Origin: Clostridia bacterium
GTDB lineage: Bacteria; Bacillota; Clostridia; Christensenellales; Aristaeellaceae
Assembly: GCA_900769075.1 (NCBI GenBank)
Contig: CAAGFE010000051.1
Span: 1 to 17,881 of the forward strand
DNA length: 17,881 bases
Direction of reading: 5' to 3'
Positions 7,741 to 14,650 of the stretch are shown here, in pieces. Within the stretch, counting starts at the first letter, position 1. Each line of letters begins with the position of its first letter. The position numbers were made by a program, and so were the translations under genes. Under the pieces are notes generated by a model. It had not been told where the DNA came from. It saw only the letters and a program-made list of their open reading frames with translations, and ran no database searches.

Positions 7741-7755
7741 GATGTTATCCTCCTG

Positions 7756-8745
7756 TTATTTGCTGGGAAAGAGCTGTGTAAAGGTTTCGTAGTGATCGTT
7801 GGTATAATAGACCAGCCCGTCGCTGGAATAGAGGATCCGGTGGGCATTGCGCTTGCCCTGGGTGTAATAGCAGTCCGCCTCGTACCAGGTGCGGCCCTTT
7901 TTCGCGGGGAGACGGCCTTCATAATTGCCGAAGCGGTCGCCGCCGATGGATTTGCCCGGGGCCACGTCGGACACATAGTTCCGGCTGGCATCCCAGCCCA
8001 GGGCCTGGGCTTCCTTCTTGGTGATGAAGTTCTCCGGCAGCTTGCCGCAGCGGAAGATGTAATCCGCGATGGCCTGGGGCTCGATGATCGGGCCGGATTC
8101 CTCCGCCTTCTCCTCCGGCTGATAGACCAGGGAATTCAGCGCGGCCACGAGATCCTTCGAGGTCTGCTGGGCGGCGGACAGGGGCGCCACGTCATCTGTT
8201 TTCCTGCTGCCGATGCTCAGCGGGATGTCCTTGCCGATGAACCGGTACAGATAATCGTTGCGGGCGACCAGCTGATCCTTTTCCCCTCCCTCCACCTGGA
8301 CGGTGAGGGCGTAGATGACCATGTTTTCATCCACCGTGGCGGTGATGAACAGCTCCGCATATTTGCCGTCGTATTCGACGGTCAGGTCCTCGCAGTCCGC
8401 TTCCTCCGCCAATCGGGCCTGCTCGGCCTGGAGCACCAGCAGTGCGGCGTTGGCCTCGCTGAAGGCTTCGACCGCAGCCTCCTGGGCGATCATCGCTTCG
8501 ATCAGCTGATCCTGGATGTCCGGGCTGTTCGGATTCTTATTGTACTTCTCTTCCAGCGCCTCCACCCGCTGATCCGCTTCGGTGAGGGCCTCGCTGGCCT
8601 GGGTGAAGGCGGCCTGGGCCTCCAGGAGCTCAAGGGCCAGCGCTTCAATGGGGGAAGGGAAATCCGCCGCGCAGCCGCTCAGGGGCAGGAAGAGCATCAG
8701 CAGGCTGAGCAGCAGGGCGCTCAGGCGGGACAAACGCTGTTTCAT
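7756..8745 (-). CDS. Lipoprotein with coiled coil, degenerate FMN-binding-like domain and barnase-type RNase domain
   Basis: This 329-residue protein has four parts. Residues 1-25 are a lipoprotein signal with lipobox LSGC (C25). Residues about 33-115 are coiled coil. Residues about 122-205 align with the FMN-binding domains of the neighbouring 748-residue protein (YRFIGKDIPLSIG against AQFLGKKLPLTLG), but the GAT flavinylation motif reads AAQ at 191-193. Residues about 222-326 are a barnase-family guanyl-specific RNase: ITKKEAQALGW, DVAPGKSIGGDRFGNYEG, GRTWYEAD, RILYSSD and DHYETFT. The residues equivalent to barnase K27, E73, R83, R87 and H102 are all present (K243, E289, R299, R303, H318), so activity is expected outside the membrane. 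The ATG at 8743-8745 has AGGAGG five bases upstream (8751-8756). No barstar-like gene is nearby. This domain combination is unfamiliar to me. Confidence 0.88.
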   Translation of the reverse strand: MKQRLSRLSALLLSLLMLFLPLSGCAADFPSPIEALALELLEAQAAFTQASEALTEADQRVEALEEKYNKNPNSPDIQDQLIEAMIAQEAAVEAFSEANAALLVLQAEQARLAEEADCEDLTVEYDGKYAELFITATVDENMVIYALTVQVEGGEKDQLVARNDYLYRFIGKDIPLSIGSRKTDDVAPLSAAQQTSKDLVAALNSLVYQPEEKAEESGPIIEPQAIADYIFRCGKLPENFITKKEAQALGWDASRNYVSDVAPGKSIGGDRFGNYEGRLPAKKGRTWYEADCYYTQGKRNAHRILYSSDGLVYYTNDHYETFTQLFPSK

Positions 8746-8787
8746 GGAAACCTCCTTTGTGATGCGGCCGACCGCAGGGCTGTTTGC

Positions 8788-8818
8788 AAAATGCGCGCCT
8801 GAAAGCCAGACGCGCATT
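8788..8818 (-). terminator. Hairpin between flavoprotein and RNase genes, possible partial terminator
   Basis: AATGCGCG (8790-8797) pairs with CGCGCATT (8811-8818), and an inner CTG/CAG extends the stem. On the minus strand the stem is followed by TTTGCAAAC, a weak T tail. It sits between the stop of the 748-residue gene (8837) and the start of the RNase gene (8745). No promoter is evident in the 40 bases after it, so it may reduce, rather than abolish, transcription of the two downstream genes. Confidence 0.5.
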
Positions 8819-8836
8819 CATCATTCGTGATATGGA

Positions 8837-11083
8837 TTACTTGATGATGTTGTTCACAGCGTCCACAACGGCCTGGGAGGTGACGGTCGCGCCGGTCACG
8901 GCGTCCACATCGACGCCCAGGGTGACCTCGCTGCTGCGGCCCACAAACTGATCCGTGAAGGCGTCCTCCATGACGTTCTGACCATAGGCTTCGCCCTCGG
9001 CGTAGACATCCACGGAGGTGACAACGCCGCCGGGCGTGGTGTAGACAACCACCTTCACGGTGCTGTCATGACCGGCGATCTCCTGCACATAGGCGATTTC
9101 CTTGGTGACGGAGCGCTGGCTGATGACGGGCGTGGAGCGGACGGCAGTGACCGCATCGGGGGCGAGGAGGTTCACAGCGTCCACCACGGCCTGGGAGGTG
9201 ACGGTAGCACCGGCGATGGCATCCACATCCTCCCCCAGGGTCAGGGGCAGCTTCTTGCCCAGGAACTGGGCCAGGAACTCGGCTTCCATGGCCTTGGAGC
9301 CCAGCCCTTCCGTCTCGCCGGAGGCATCCACGGTCAGGTAGGCGATGCGGCCCTGGCTGTTCACCACGGCGGTGACGGTGATGCTGCCGTTATAGCCCTG
9401 GGCGATCGCGTTGCGGCCCAGCATGGCGACCATGGTGGACTGGGCGTCGTTCAGGGTGGAGCGGGCCGCGTCCAGCTCCGCGGTAACGGCGGTCACGGCG
9501 GCGTCGGATTCGGTCAGGGCGGCGTTGACATTGTTCAGCTGGGTGGTCAGGTCAGCGACATTGGCTTCCAGGCTGGCCTTCTCGGTATTCAGGGCAGTGT
9601 TCGCTTCCGTCAGGGCGGTATTGGCGGCTTCCAGATCGGCCTTTTCGGTATTCAGGGCGGCGTTGGCTTCCGTCAGGGCCGCGTTGGCGGCTTCCAGGTC
9701 GGCCTTCTCGGTGTTCAAGGCCGCGTTGGCCTGCGTCAGGGCCGCGTTGGCGGCTTCCAGATCAGCCTTCTCGGTGGACAGGGCCGCATTCGCCTCCGTC
9801 AGGGCCGCGTTGGAGGCCTCCAGCGCTTCGTTGGCCTGGGACAGGGCGGCGTTGGCCTCCGTCAGGGCGGCATTGGCTTTCTCCGCTTCCGCCTTTGCGG
9901 CGGTCATGGTTTCCAGGGCGGCGGCGGATTCATCCAGCTTCGCGGTCAGCTCAGCCACCGCGGCGTCCAGCCTGGCGGAGAGATCGGTCACATTGGCTTC
10001 CAGCGTGGCGTTTTCCTCGGTGAGGGCGGCGATGGTTTCGCCCGCCTGGGTCAGGCTGGTGTTCGCGGTGGTCAGGTCGCTCTGGGCGGCGCCGAGGGCA
10101 GCGTTGGCCGCGGTCAGCTGGGCGGTCAGGTCAGCGACGCTGGTCTCCAGGGCGGAAACCTCCCCGGTGAGGGCAGCGATGGCGGCATCCGCCTCGGTCT
10201 GGGACGCATCGGCGGAGGACAGCTGGTTCTGGGTGAGGATCAGCTGGGCATTGACGGCCTCCAGCTGGGCGGTCAGGTCAGCGATGGAGGCTTCCAGCGC
10301 CGCCTTTTCCTCGGTGAGGGCATCCAGGGCCGCGTCGGTATCGGTCTGCTCGGTCAGCTGGGCGTTGACGGAATCCAGCTGGGCGGTCAGCTCAGCAATG
10401 GAGGCCTCCAGCGCGGCTTTTTCCTCCGTCAGGGTGGCAATGGCCGCATCGGCTTCGCTCCTGGCGGTATTGGCGGCGTTCAGATCGCTCTGGGCGGCGG
10501 CCAGCGCGGCATTGCCCGCTTCCAGCTTGCCGGTCAGCTCGGCGACAGCGGCTTCCAGCTCGGCGCGCTTGCTGGTCAGGTCCGCAATGGAGGCATCCGC
10601 CTGGGTACGGGCGGAATTGGCAGCGGTCAGCTCACCGGTGGCGACCTCCAGGGCCGCGGTGGCGGTGTTCAGCTGGGCGGTCAGCCCGGTCACCTTTTCC
10701 TCCAGGGCAGCCTTTTCATTCGCCAGCGCTTCCAGGGCGGATTGATCCTGGGCGGATTTCTCCGCCGCAGCCTCCAGCTGGGCATTCACGGCGGCAAGCC
10801 CCTCGTTGGCGGCGGTCAGCTCGCCGGAGAGGGCAGCGGCATTGGCCTCCGCAGCGGCCTTCTGCTCGTTGACGGCATTCAGGTCGGCGGACAGCGCGTC
10901 CTTCTGGGCAGAGATCTCCTCCACCGTCAGGTTCAGGCTGGTGACCTGATCGTTCAGCGCCGTCACCTGATTGCTCAGGCTGGTGCCATGCATCAGCAGC
11001 AGGGCGATGGCAACCAGGGCAACCACAAGCGTCACGATCAGGGGAATCAGCAGCGGATTGCGCTGGGTGGGCTTGGAAGTCAT
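8837..11083 (-). CDS. Membrane-anchored coiled-coil protein with two FMN-binding domains
   Basis: This 748-residue protein begins with a short basic end and one membrane span (about residues 11-31). A coiled coil of some 500 residues follows (about 32-550), rich in Ala, Leu, Glu, Thr and Asn. Two FMN-binding domains of the NqrC/RnfG type end the protein (about 560-640 and 665-748). Each has the motif for covalent FMN attachment by ApbE: DAIAGAT (T627) and DAVTGAT (T733). The predicted topology puts the flavins outside the membrane on a long stalk, as in flavoproteins of extracellular electron transfer. AGGAGG at 11093-11098 supports the ATG at 11081-11083. Residues around 420-500 contain four 21-residue tandem repeats. 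It is the first gene of the operon. The electron donor and acceptor are unknown, and no apbE gene is in the window. Confidence 0.9.
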   Translation of the reverse strand: MTSKPTQRNPLLIPLIVTLVVALVAIALLLMHGTSLSNQVTALNDQVTSLNLTVEEISAQKDALSADLNAVNEQKAAAEANAAALSGELTAANEGLAAVNAQLEAAAEKSAQDQSALEALANEKAALEEKVTGLTAQLNTATAALEVATGELTAANSARTQADASIADLTSKRAELEAAVAELTGKLEAGNAALAAAQSDLNAANTARSEADAAIATLTEEKAALEASIAELTAQLDSVNAQLTEQTDTDAALDALTEEKAALEASIADLTAQLEAVNAQLILTQNQLSSADASQTEADAAIAALTGEVSALETSVADLTAQLTAANAALGAAQSDLTTANTSLTQAGETIAALTEENATLEANVTDLSARLDAAVAELTAKLDESAAALETMTAAKAEAEKANAALTEANAALSQANEALEASNAALTEANAALSTEKADLEAANAALTQANAALNTEKADLEAANAALTEANAALNTEKADLEAANTALTEANTALNTEKASLEANVADLTTQLNNVNAALTESDAAVTAVTAELDAARSTLNDAQSTMVAMLGRNAIAQGYNGSITVTAVVNSQGRIAYLTVDASGETEGLGSKAMEAEFLAQFLGKKLPLTLGEDVDAIAGATVTSQAVVDAVNLLAPDAVTAVRSTPVISQRSVTKEIAYVQEIAGHDSTVKVVVYTTPGGVVTSVDVYAEGEAYGQNVMEDAFTDQFVGRSSEVTLGVDVDAVTGATVTSQAVVDAVNNIIK
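9578..9829 (-). repeat. Four tandem 63-base repeats in the coiled-coil coding region
   Basis: The boundary CTTYTCGGT recurs at 9578, 9641, 9704 and 9767, a period of exactly 63 bases. Each unit encodes 21 residues, three heptads of the form LEAANAALTEANAAL plus NTEKAD. The copies differ at scattered positions, mostly synonymous, with Asn/Thr, Gln/Glu and Ser/Asn exchanges. Because each unit is a whole number of heptads, gain or loss of units would change stalk length without breaking the frame or the coiled-coil register. Confidence 0.85.
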
Positions 11084-11157
11084 AGCGGGAAGCCTCCTTA
11101 CGGTACAGGATATGTGGGAGCGGGCCCGCGATACCCTGAAAATGGTAGACGTCAGGT

Positions 11158-11195
11158 ATTGTATCTATTGTAGCATATTCATCAGAAAAAGAAAA
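11158..11195 (-). promoter_or_regulatory. Probable promoter of the flavoprotein/RNase operon
   Basis: On the minus strand TGCTACAAT (TACAAT at 11167-11172) forms an extended -10 element. A second TACAAT follows nine bases on (11158-11163). The -35 region about 17 bases upstream (TTTTCT) is weak and T-rich. The start codon of the 748-residue gene lies roughly 75-80 bases downstream. Confidence 0.5.
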
Positions 11196-11249
11196 GATTA
11201 TTTTTGGCTCCGCACCCACGAAAATCCACCGGAAACGACGCTGCGCCCC

Positions 11250-11277
11250 AAAAAGCGCCCCGGACGCAGCATCCGGG
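11250..11277 (-). terminator. Terminator after the DUF1015 gene
   Basis: CCCGGA (11259-11264) pairs with TCCGGG (11272-11277). On the minus strand the stem is followed by GGCGCTTTTTGG. It lies just downstream of the DUF1015 stop codon at 11286 and upstream of the promoter of the next minus-strand operon. Confidence 0.6.
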
Positions 11278-11285
11278 ACGGCTTG

Positions 11286-12548
11286 TCATCTGATGGCACG
11301 GCATTCCATATAGAAGCGCTTCTCGTGGGCGTGGCCCATGGAGAAGGTTTTGCGGGGGAGAATGCCCAGGGTATTGACGGCGCTGAAGAAGGCGGACTTG
11401 TCCAGCGCGGGCAGCAGGAAGCCCATGGCCCCGGGCGCATTGGCCAGGCGGCGCACCACGTCGTCCCCGTGGATGTAGTCGATCTGGGCTTCGCCGTGGC
11501 GGGCGAGGAAATCATCGAGGTAGGTCTGGAGCGTGGCGACGGGGATGGGCCCGTCCGGGCTGGTGACGGTGACGGTCTGCTCCCGGCCCGCGAAGGTGAC
11601 CGTGATGCGCTGCCCTTCCGCCGGCGCGTCCGTGTGCAGCGCCATGCCGCGGGCCACGCAAAATGCCTGCCAGTCAGCCAGGAGCGCCTGCGGGTCAGCG
11701 CCGGTGATCAGGCGGTGGATCGGCTCGAACCGCAGCGCCGGGTCATGGATGTTCTCCACCTCCACCATGGCGTACCGGGCGGGGTGATTCGCCTGCGCCT
11801 CGGGGGAAAGGGTCGCCTTGATCTCCTCCCAGCGCACCTTGGCGGTGGCCAGGGAATGGTTCCCGTCCCCCACGGCGAAGAGCAGCGGATCCGGGCCCTG
11901 GGCGGCCTTGAGGGCGGTGAGGGCGTCCAGCAGCGCGGCCTTGTCCTCCGCCGCCGTGACGGCCCAGCCCATCAAGTGCCCGCCCTGCTGCATCAGCGGA
12001 AAGTCGTAGAGCACCGTCAGCGCGTCCCGGCGGGCATACAGGGGCTCGATGACCGAGCGGGCCGGGTCGTCCATGAGCAGGAGGATGTGGCTCAGCTCGA
12101 TGGGCGCGTCCCGGCGGATGGTCAGCCGGGCAGGCAGGCGCGCGGTGATGGTCTGCTCCGTGGGCCGAACCAGGCATTTGCTGCCGGTGAAATCATACTG
12201 CTCCAGATCCACCGCGCAAACCAGCCCCAGCCGGGAGCCGGATTCCGTGGTGCGCTCCACGAGGACGAAGCCGTCCGCAATGCGCGTTTCCAGCGTGCCG
12301 TCCGCCAGGTACTTGGCCATTTCCGCGTGAATCTCCGGCACGCGCCGGGCGGTCTGGGGCAGGTCGCACTCCGGCAGCACCAGCTTCAGGCAGGAGGGCG
12401 CATCCCCCACAAGGGCGGCGGTTTCCCGCCAGTATTCCGGCTGGGAGGTGTATTGGTCACAGGCCACGCAGGCCCAGCGGGTGAGATCGACGGAGGGTGC
12501 GGGCAGAAGCAGCTCACAGGGCGCGATGCCAACGCCGGCGTATGTCAT
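11286..12548 (-). CDS. DUF1015 family protein
   Basis: This protein of 420 residues from the internal ATG at 12546-12548 matches the DUF1015 (COG4198-type) family in length and pattern. It starts MTYAGVGIAPCELLLPAPSV and contains WACVACDQYTSQPEYW (26-40), MDDPARSVIEPLY (159-171), the family's central VGDGNHSLATAKVRWEEIK (226-244) and a C-terminal ILPRKTFSM. Family members are soluble and uncharacterised biochemically; the DGNH/DGHH motif is probably the active or binding site. AAGGA lies eight bases before this ATG. The reading frame is open upstream for 121 more codons, so a longer fused product from 12911 is possible (see next entry). No metabolic gene sits beside it to hint at function. 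Confidence 0.85.
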   Translation of the reverse strand: MTYAGVGIAPCELLLPAPSVDLTRWACVACDQYTSQPEYWRETAALVGDAPSCLKLVLPECDLPQTARRVPEIHAEMAKYLADGTLETRIADGFVLVERTTESGSRLGLVCAVDLEQYDFTGSKCLVRPTEQTITARLPARLTIRRDAPIELSHILLLMDDPARSVIEPLYARRDALTVLYDFPLMQQGGHLMGWAVTAAEDKAALLDALTALKAAQGPDPLLFAVGDGNHSLATAKVRWEEIKATLSPEAQANHPARYAMVEVENIHDPALRFEPIHRLITGADPQALLADWQAFCVARGMALHTDAPAEGQRITVTFAGREQTVTVTSPDGPIPVATLQTYLDDFLARHGEAQIDYIHGDDVVRRLANAPGAMGFLLPALDKSAFFSAVNTLGILPRKTFSMGHAHEKRFYMECRAIR

Positions 12549-12911
12549 GGGAATCGTCCTTTCCGAGTTTGGTGCTTCCATTGTATGCCCGGAGGCGGGA
12601 CGGAGCAAGTTTTTTCGCTGTACTGGCTGGGCAGGCCCGGTTTCCTCCGCGCCCAGGCAGGCCCCGAAGCCGCGCGTCCGCCAGTACAGCCCATAGGTTT
12701 GCCCGGGCCGGGCCTGGAACCGCAGCCCCACCGCCGGCGCGCCGATCCGCACGACCGCAATGTCCAGGTCGATGGGGGAATCCGCCGGAAGCGTCATGGT
12801 CTCCCCGGCAGCGGCCCGGCCCAGCTCCTGATCGGTGTCCATGTTCACCGCCGCAAAGCGCCCGATGCAGTACGGATTTTTCGGCGGCATGGCGATCCGG
12901 ATGACGCCCAT
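12549..12911 (-). CDS. Small beta-rich domain, in frame with DUF1015 (fusion or separate gene without its own stop)
   Basis: From the ATG at 12909-12911, with GGAGG six bases upstream, an open frame encodes about 121 residues and runs into DUF1015 with no stop. Residues 12-95 look like a small beta-sandwich: KNPYCIGRFAAVNMDTDQEL, GETMTLPADSPIDLDIAVV, LRFQARPGQTYGLYWRTRGFGACL. This pattern (short variable strand, 'pay-off' PGQTY motif, GFGA end) resembles small Clostridia proteins of unknown role. Residues 96-121 look like read-through of an intergenic region, because they cover the ribosome binding site of the DUF1015 ATG. It may be two genes that lost a stop codon, a sequencing frameshift, or a genuine two-domain protein of 541 residues. 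Confidence 0.5.
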
Positions 12912-12956
12912 TTTCTTCCTCCAGCATCATTTTTTCAATGTTTTAGTAAAGATATG

Positions 12957-12973
12957 TACTATTGTTAATAGTA
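12957..12973. promoter_or_regulatory. Perfect inverted repeat, probable operator for the XRE regulator
   Basis: TACTATT-GTT-AATAGTA is a perfect palindrome with 7-base arms and a 3-base centre. It lies in the 108-base divergent region between the small-domain/DUF1015 gene and the XRE gene, and overlaps the likely -35 region of the XRE promoter. XRE repressors often bind such sites and control their own gene, so autoregulation and control of both directions are plausible inferences. Confidence 0.55.
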
Positions 12974-12994
12974 AATTTCTTTATTAGATATAAT
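12965..12994 (+). promoter_or_regulatory. Promoter of the XRE-MATE operon
   Basis: A consensus -10 box TATAAT lies at 12989-12994, 26 bases before the start codon. The best -35 candidate is TTAATA (12965-12970) with an 18-base spacer. It is a poor match and lies inside the inverted repeat at 12957-12973, so repressor binding would block it. Confidence 0.6.
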
Positions 12995-13019
12995 CCTTCC
13001 AAGCGAGGGAGGGAGAAGC

Positions 13020-13226
13020 ATGGAGTACTGCCGGATCATCCGGGATCTGCGGGAGGACGCGGATCTGACCCAGACGGAGGTGGCGAAAATCCTGGGGACG
13101 TCCCAGACCATGTACGCCCGCTACGAGCGCGGCGCGAATGAAATGCCCATCCGTCATCTGCTGACGCTGTGCGAGCTGTATCAGGTGTCCGCCGACTATC
13201 TCCTCGGGCGGACCAAAAAACGGTGA
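13020..13226 (+). CDS. XRE-family (HTH_3) transcriptional regulator
   Basis: This 68-residue protein is a single Cro/C1-type helix-turn-helix domain. Helices 2-3 are LTQTEVAKILGTSQTMYARYERG at residues 16-38, and the fold ends with the usual LCELYQVSADYLLGRT. GAGGGAGGGAG just before the ATG is the ribosome binding site. It stands 53 bases before the MATE gene in the same direction without a visible terminator, so the pair is probably one transcript and the regulator probably controls efflux pump expression through the palindrome upstream. The inducer is unknown. Confidence 0.9.
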   Translation: MEYCRIIRDLREDADLTQTEVAKILGTSQTMYARYERGANEMPIRHLLTLCELYQVSADYLLGRTKKR

Positions 13227-13279
13227 GCCGCCTGGAAAACCGACACCCCCCGGACACCCTTCAGAAAGGATCAACCGCC

Positions 13280-14611
13280 ATGCCCATCCAGTTGTCCGAT
13301 CACTTCAACACCCGTCGTCTGCTGCGCTTCACGCTGCCCTCCATCCTGATGATGATCTTCACCTCCGTTTACAGCGTGGTGGACGGCTTCTTCATCTCCA
13401 ACTTCATCGGGAAAACGGCCTTCGCGTCGGTGAACCTGATTATTCCCTACATTCAGATCCTTGGCGGCATCGGCGCGATGCTGGGCGTGGGCGGCAGCGC
13501 GCTGGTCGCCAAGACCCTGGGCGAGGGCGACATTCCCAGAGCCCGGCGGTATTTCTCCATGATGATGCTCCTGATGCTGATTTCGAGCATCCTCTGCGCC
13601 GCCCTGGGCATCGTTACATTGCGCCCGGTGGCCTACCTGTTCGGCGCGACCGACGCCATGATCGGCGACGTGGTGACCTACGGCACCATCTGCCTGCTGT
13701 TCACCCTGGCGATGCATGCCCAGTACACCTTCCAGGGCTATCTGATCGTGGCGGAAAAGCCCCACCTTGCCCTGACGGCGGTGGTCGCTGCCGGGCTGTC
13801 CAACATGGTGCTGGACTATCTGCTGATGGCGGTCGTGAAGCTGGGCATTGCCGGCGCGGCGCTGGCCACCGGCCTGAGCCAGTGCATCGCGGGCGGCATC
13901 CCCTTCCTCTGGTTTCTGAGCAAGCGCAACACCTCGGCGCTGCGCTTTATCAAAACGAGGTGTGAAATGAAGCCCATGCTGCTGGCCTGTGCCAACGGCG
14001 CATCCGAGATGCTCACCAGCGTATCCGGCTCCATCACCGGCATCCTGTACAATCTGCAGCTGATGAAGTATGCCGGGGAGGACGGCGTGGCCGCATATGG
14101 CGTGGTGATGTATGCCGCCTTCGTGTTTATCGCCGTGTTTGCAGGCTATACCCAGGGCAGCTCGCCGATCATGAGCTACCATTACGGCGCGAAGAACCAT
14201 GACGAAATGAAGAATGTGCTCAAGCGAAGCCTGATGCTGCTGGGCTGCGCGGGGCTTGTGCTCACGGTGCTGGCGTTCCTCTTTGTCCGCCCGCTGTCCG
14301 CCCTCTTTGTGGGGTATGACGCGGCGCTGCTGAAAATGACCGTCCGGGCGTTCACCATCTGCTGCATTCCCTTCCTGTTCATGTGGTTCAACATCTATGT
14401 GTCGGGCTTCTTCACCGCGCTGAACGACGGGGCGGTGTCAGCCGCAATTTCCTTCATGCGGGCGCTGGTGCTGCCGGTCATCTGCATCATCGTTCTGCCG
14501 ATGATCTGGCAGCTGGACGGCGTGTGGTATGCCCTGGTCGCCAGCGAGCTGCTGAGCGTGGCCGTATCTCTGTTCTTCCTGCTGAACAAGAGAAGGAAAT
14601 ACCATTATTGA
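13280..14611 (+). CDS. MATE-family efflux transporter
   Basis: This 443-residue, twelve-span inner-membrane protein exports drugs or other organic cations in exchange for Na+ or H+. It shows the duplicated MATE plan: TLPSILMMIFTSVYSVVDGFF and NLIIPYIQILGGIGAMLGVGG in the first half, ATGLSQCIAGGIPFLWFL near the middle, and FNIYVSGFFTALNDGAVSAA in the second half. It resembles MepA/DinF-type clostridial members. AGAAAGGA at 13263-13270 supports the ATG at 13280; a longer in-frame start at 13169 would overlap the regulator gene and lacks a good site. Substrate cannot be told from sequence. Confidence 0.92.
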   Translation: MPIQLSDHFNTRRLLRFTLPSILMMIFTSVYSVVDGFFISNFIGKTAFASVNLIIPYIQILGGIGAMLGVGGSALVAKTLGEGDIPRARRYFSMMMLLMLISSILCAALGIVTLRPVAYLFGATDAMIGDVVTYGTICLLFTLAMHAQYTFQGYLIVAEKPHLALTAVVAAGLSNMVLDYLLMAVVKLGIAGAALATGLSQCIAGGIPFLWFLSKRNTSALRFIKTRCEMKPMLLACANGASEMLTSVSGSITGILYNLQLMKYAGEDGVAAYGVVMYAAFVFIAVFAGYTQGSSPIMSYHYGAKNHDEMKNVLKRSLMLLGCAGLVLTVLAFLFVRPLSALFVGYDAALLKMTVRAFTICCIPFLFMWFNIYVSGFFTALNDGAVSAAISFMRALVLPVICIIVLPMIWQLDGVWYALVASELLSVAVSLFFLLNKRRKYHY

Positions 14612-14650
14612 CGTCGAATTTGCGACCGAATAGAAAGGAGCGGGATTTGG

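Noticed and set aside
7756..8745. The RNase fusion as a polymorphic toxin with an immunity gene
   Set aside because: It has a lipobox instead of a toxin-delivery domain, and no barstar-like or other immunity gene follows it; the downstream gene encodes a membrane-anchored coiled coil.
9578..9829. Regularly spaced repeats resembling a CRISPR array
   Set aside because: The units are contiguous, with no unique spacers, and lie in frame inside a coiled-coil coding sequence.
9068..11173. A 701-codon open frame on the plus strand, rich in Gly and Gln
   Set aside because: It is antisense to the coiled-coil gene. Its repeated Gly-Gln-Gly pattern is a by-product of the Ala/Leu/Glu-rich coiled coil on the other strand, and it has no domain pattern of its own.
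10971..12968. A 665-codon open frame on the plus strand
   Set aside because: It crosses two real minus-strand genes, a promoter and a terminator, and shows no recognisable domain.
13169..13279. N-terminal extension of the MATE protein
   Set aside because: The extension overlaps the XRE gene in another frame and lacks a ribosome binding site; the MATE family begins near the ATG at 13280.
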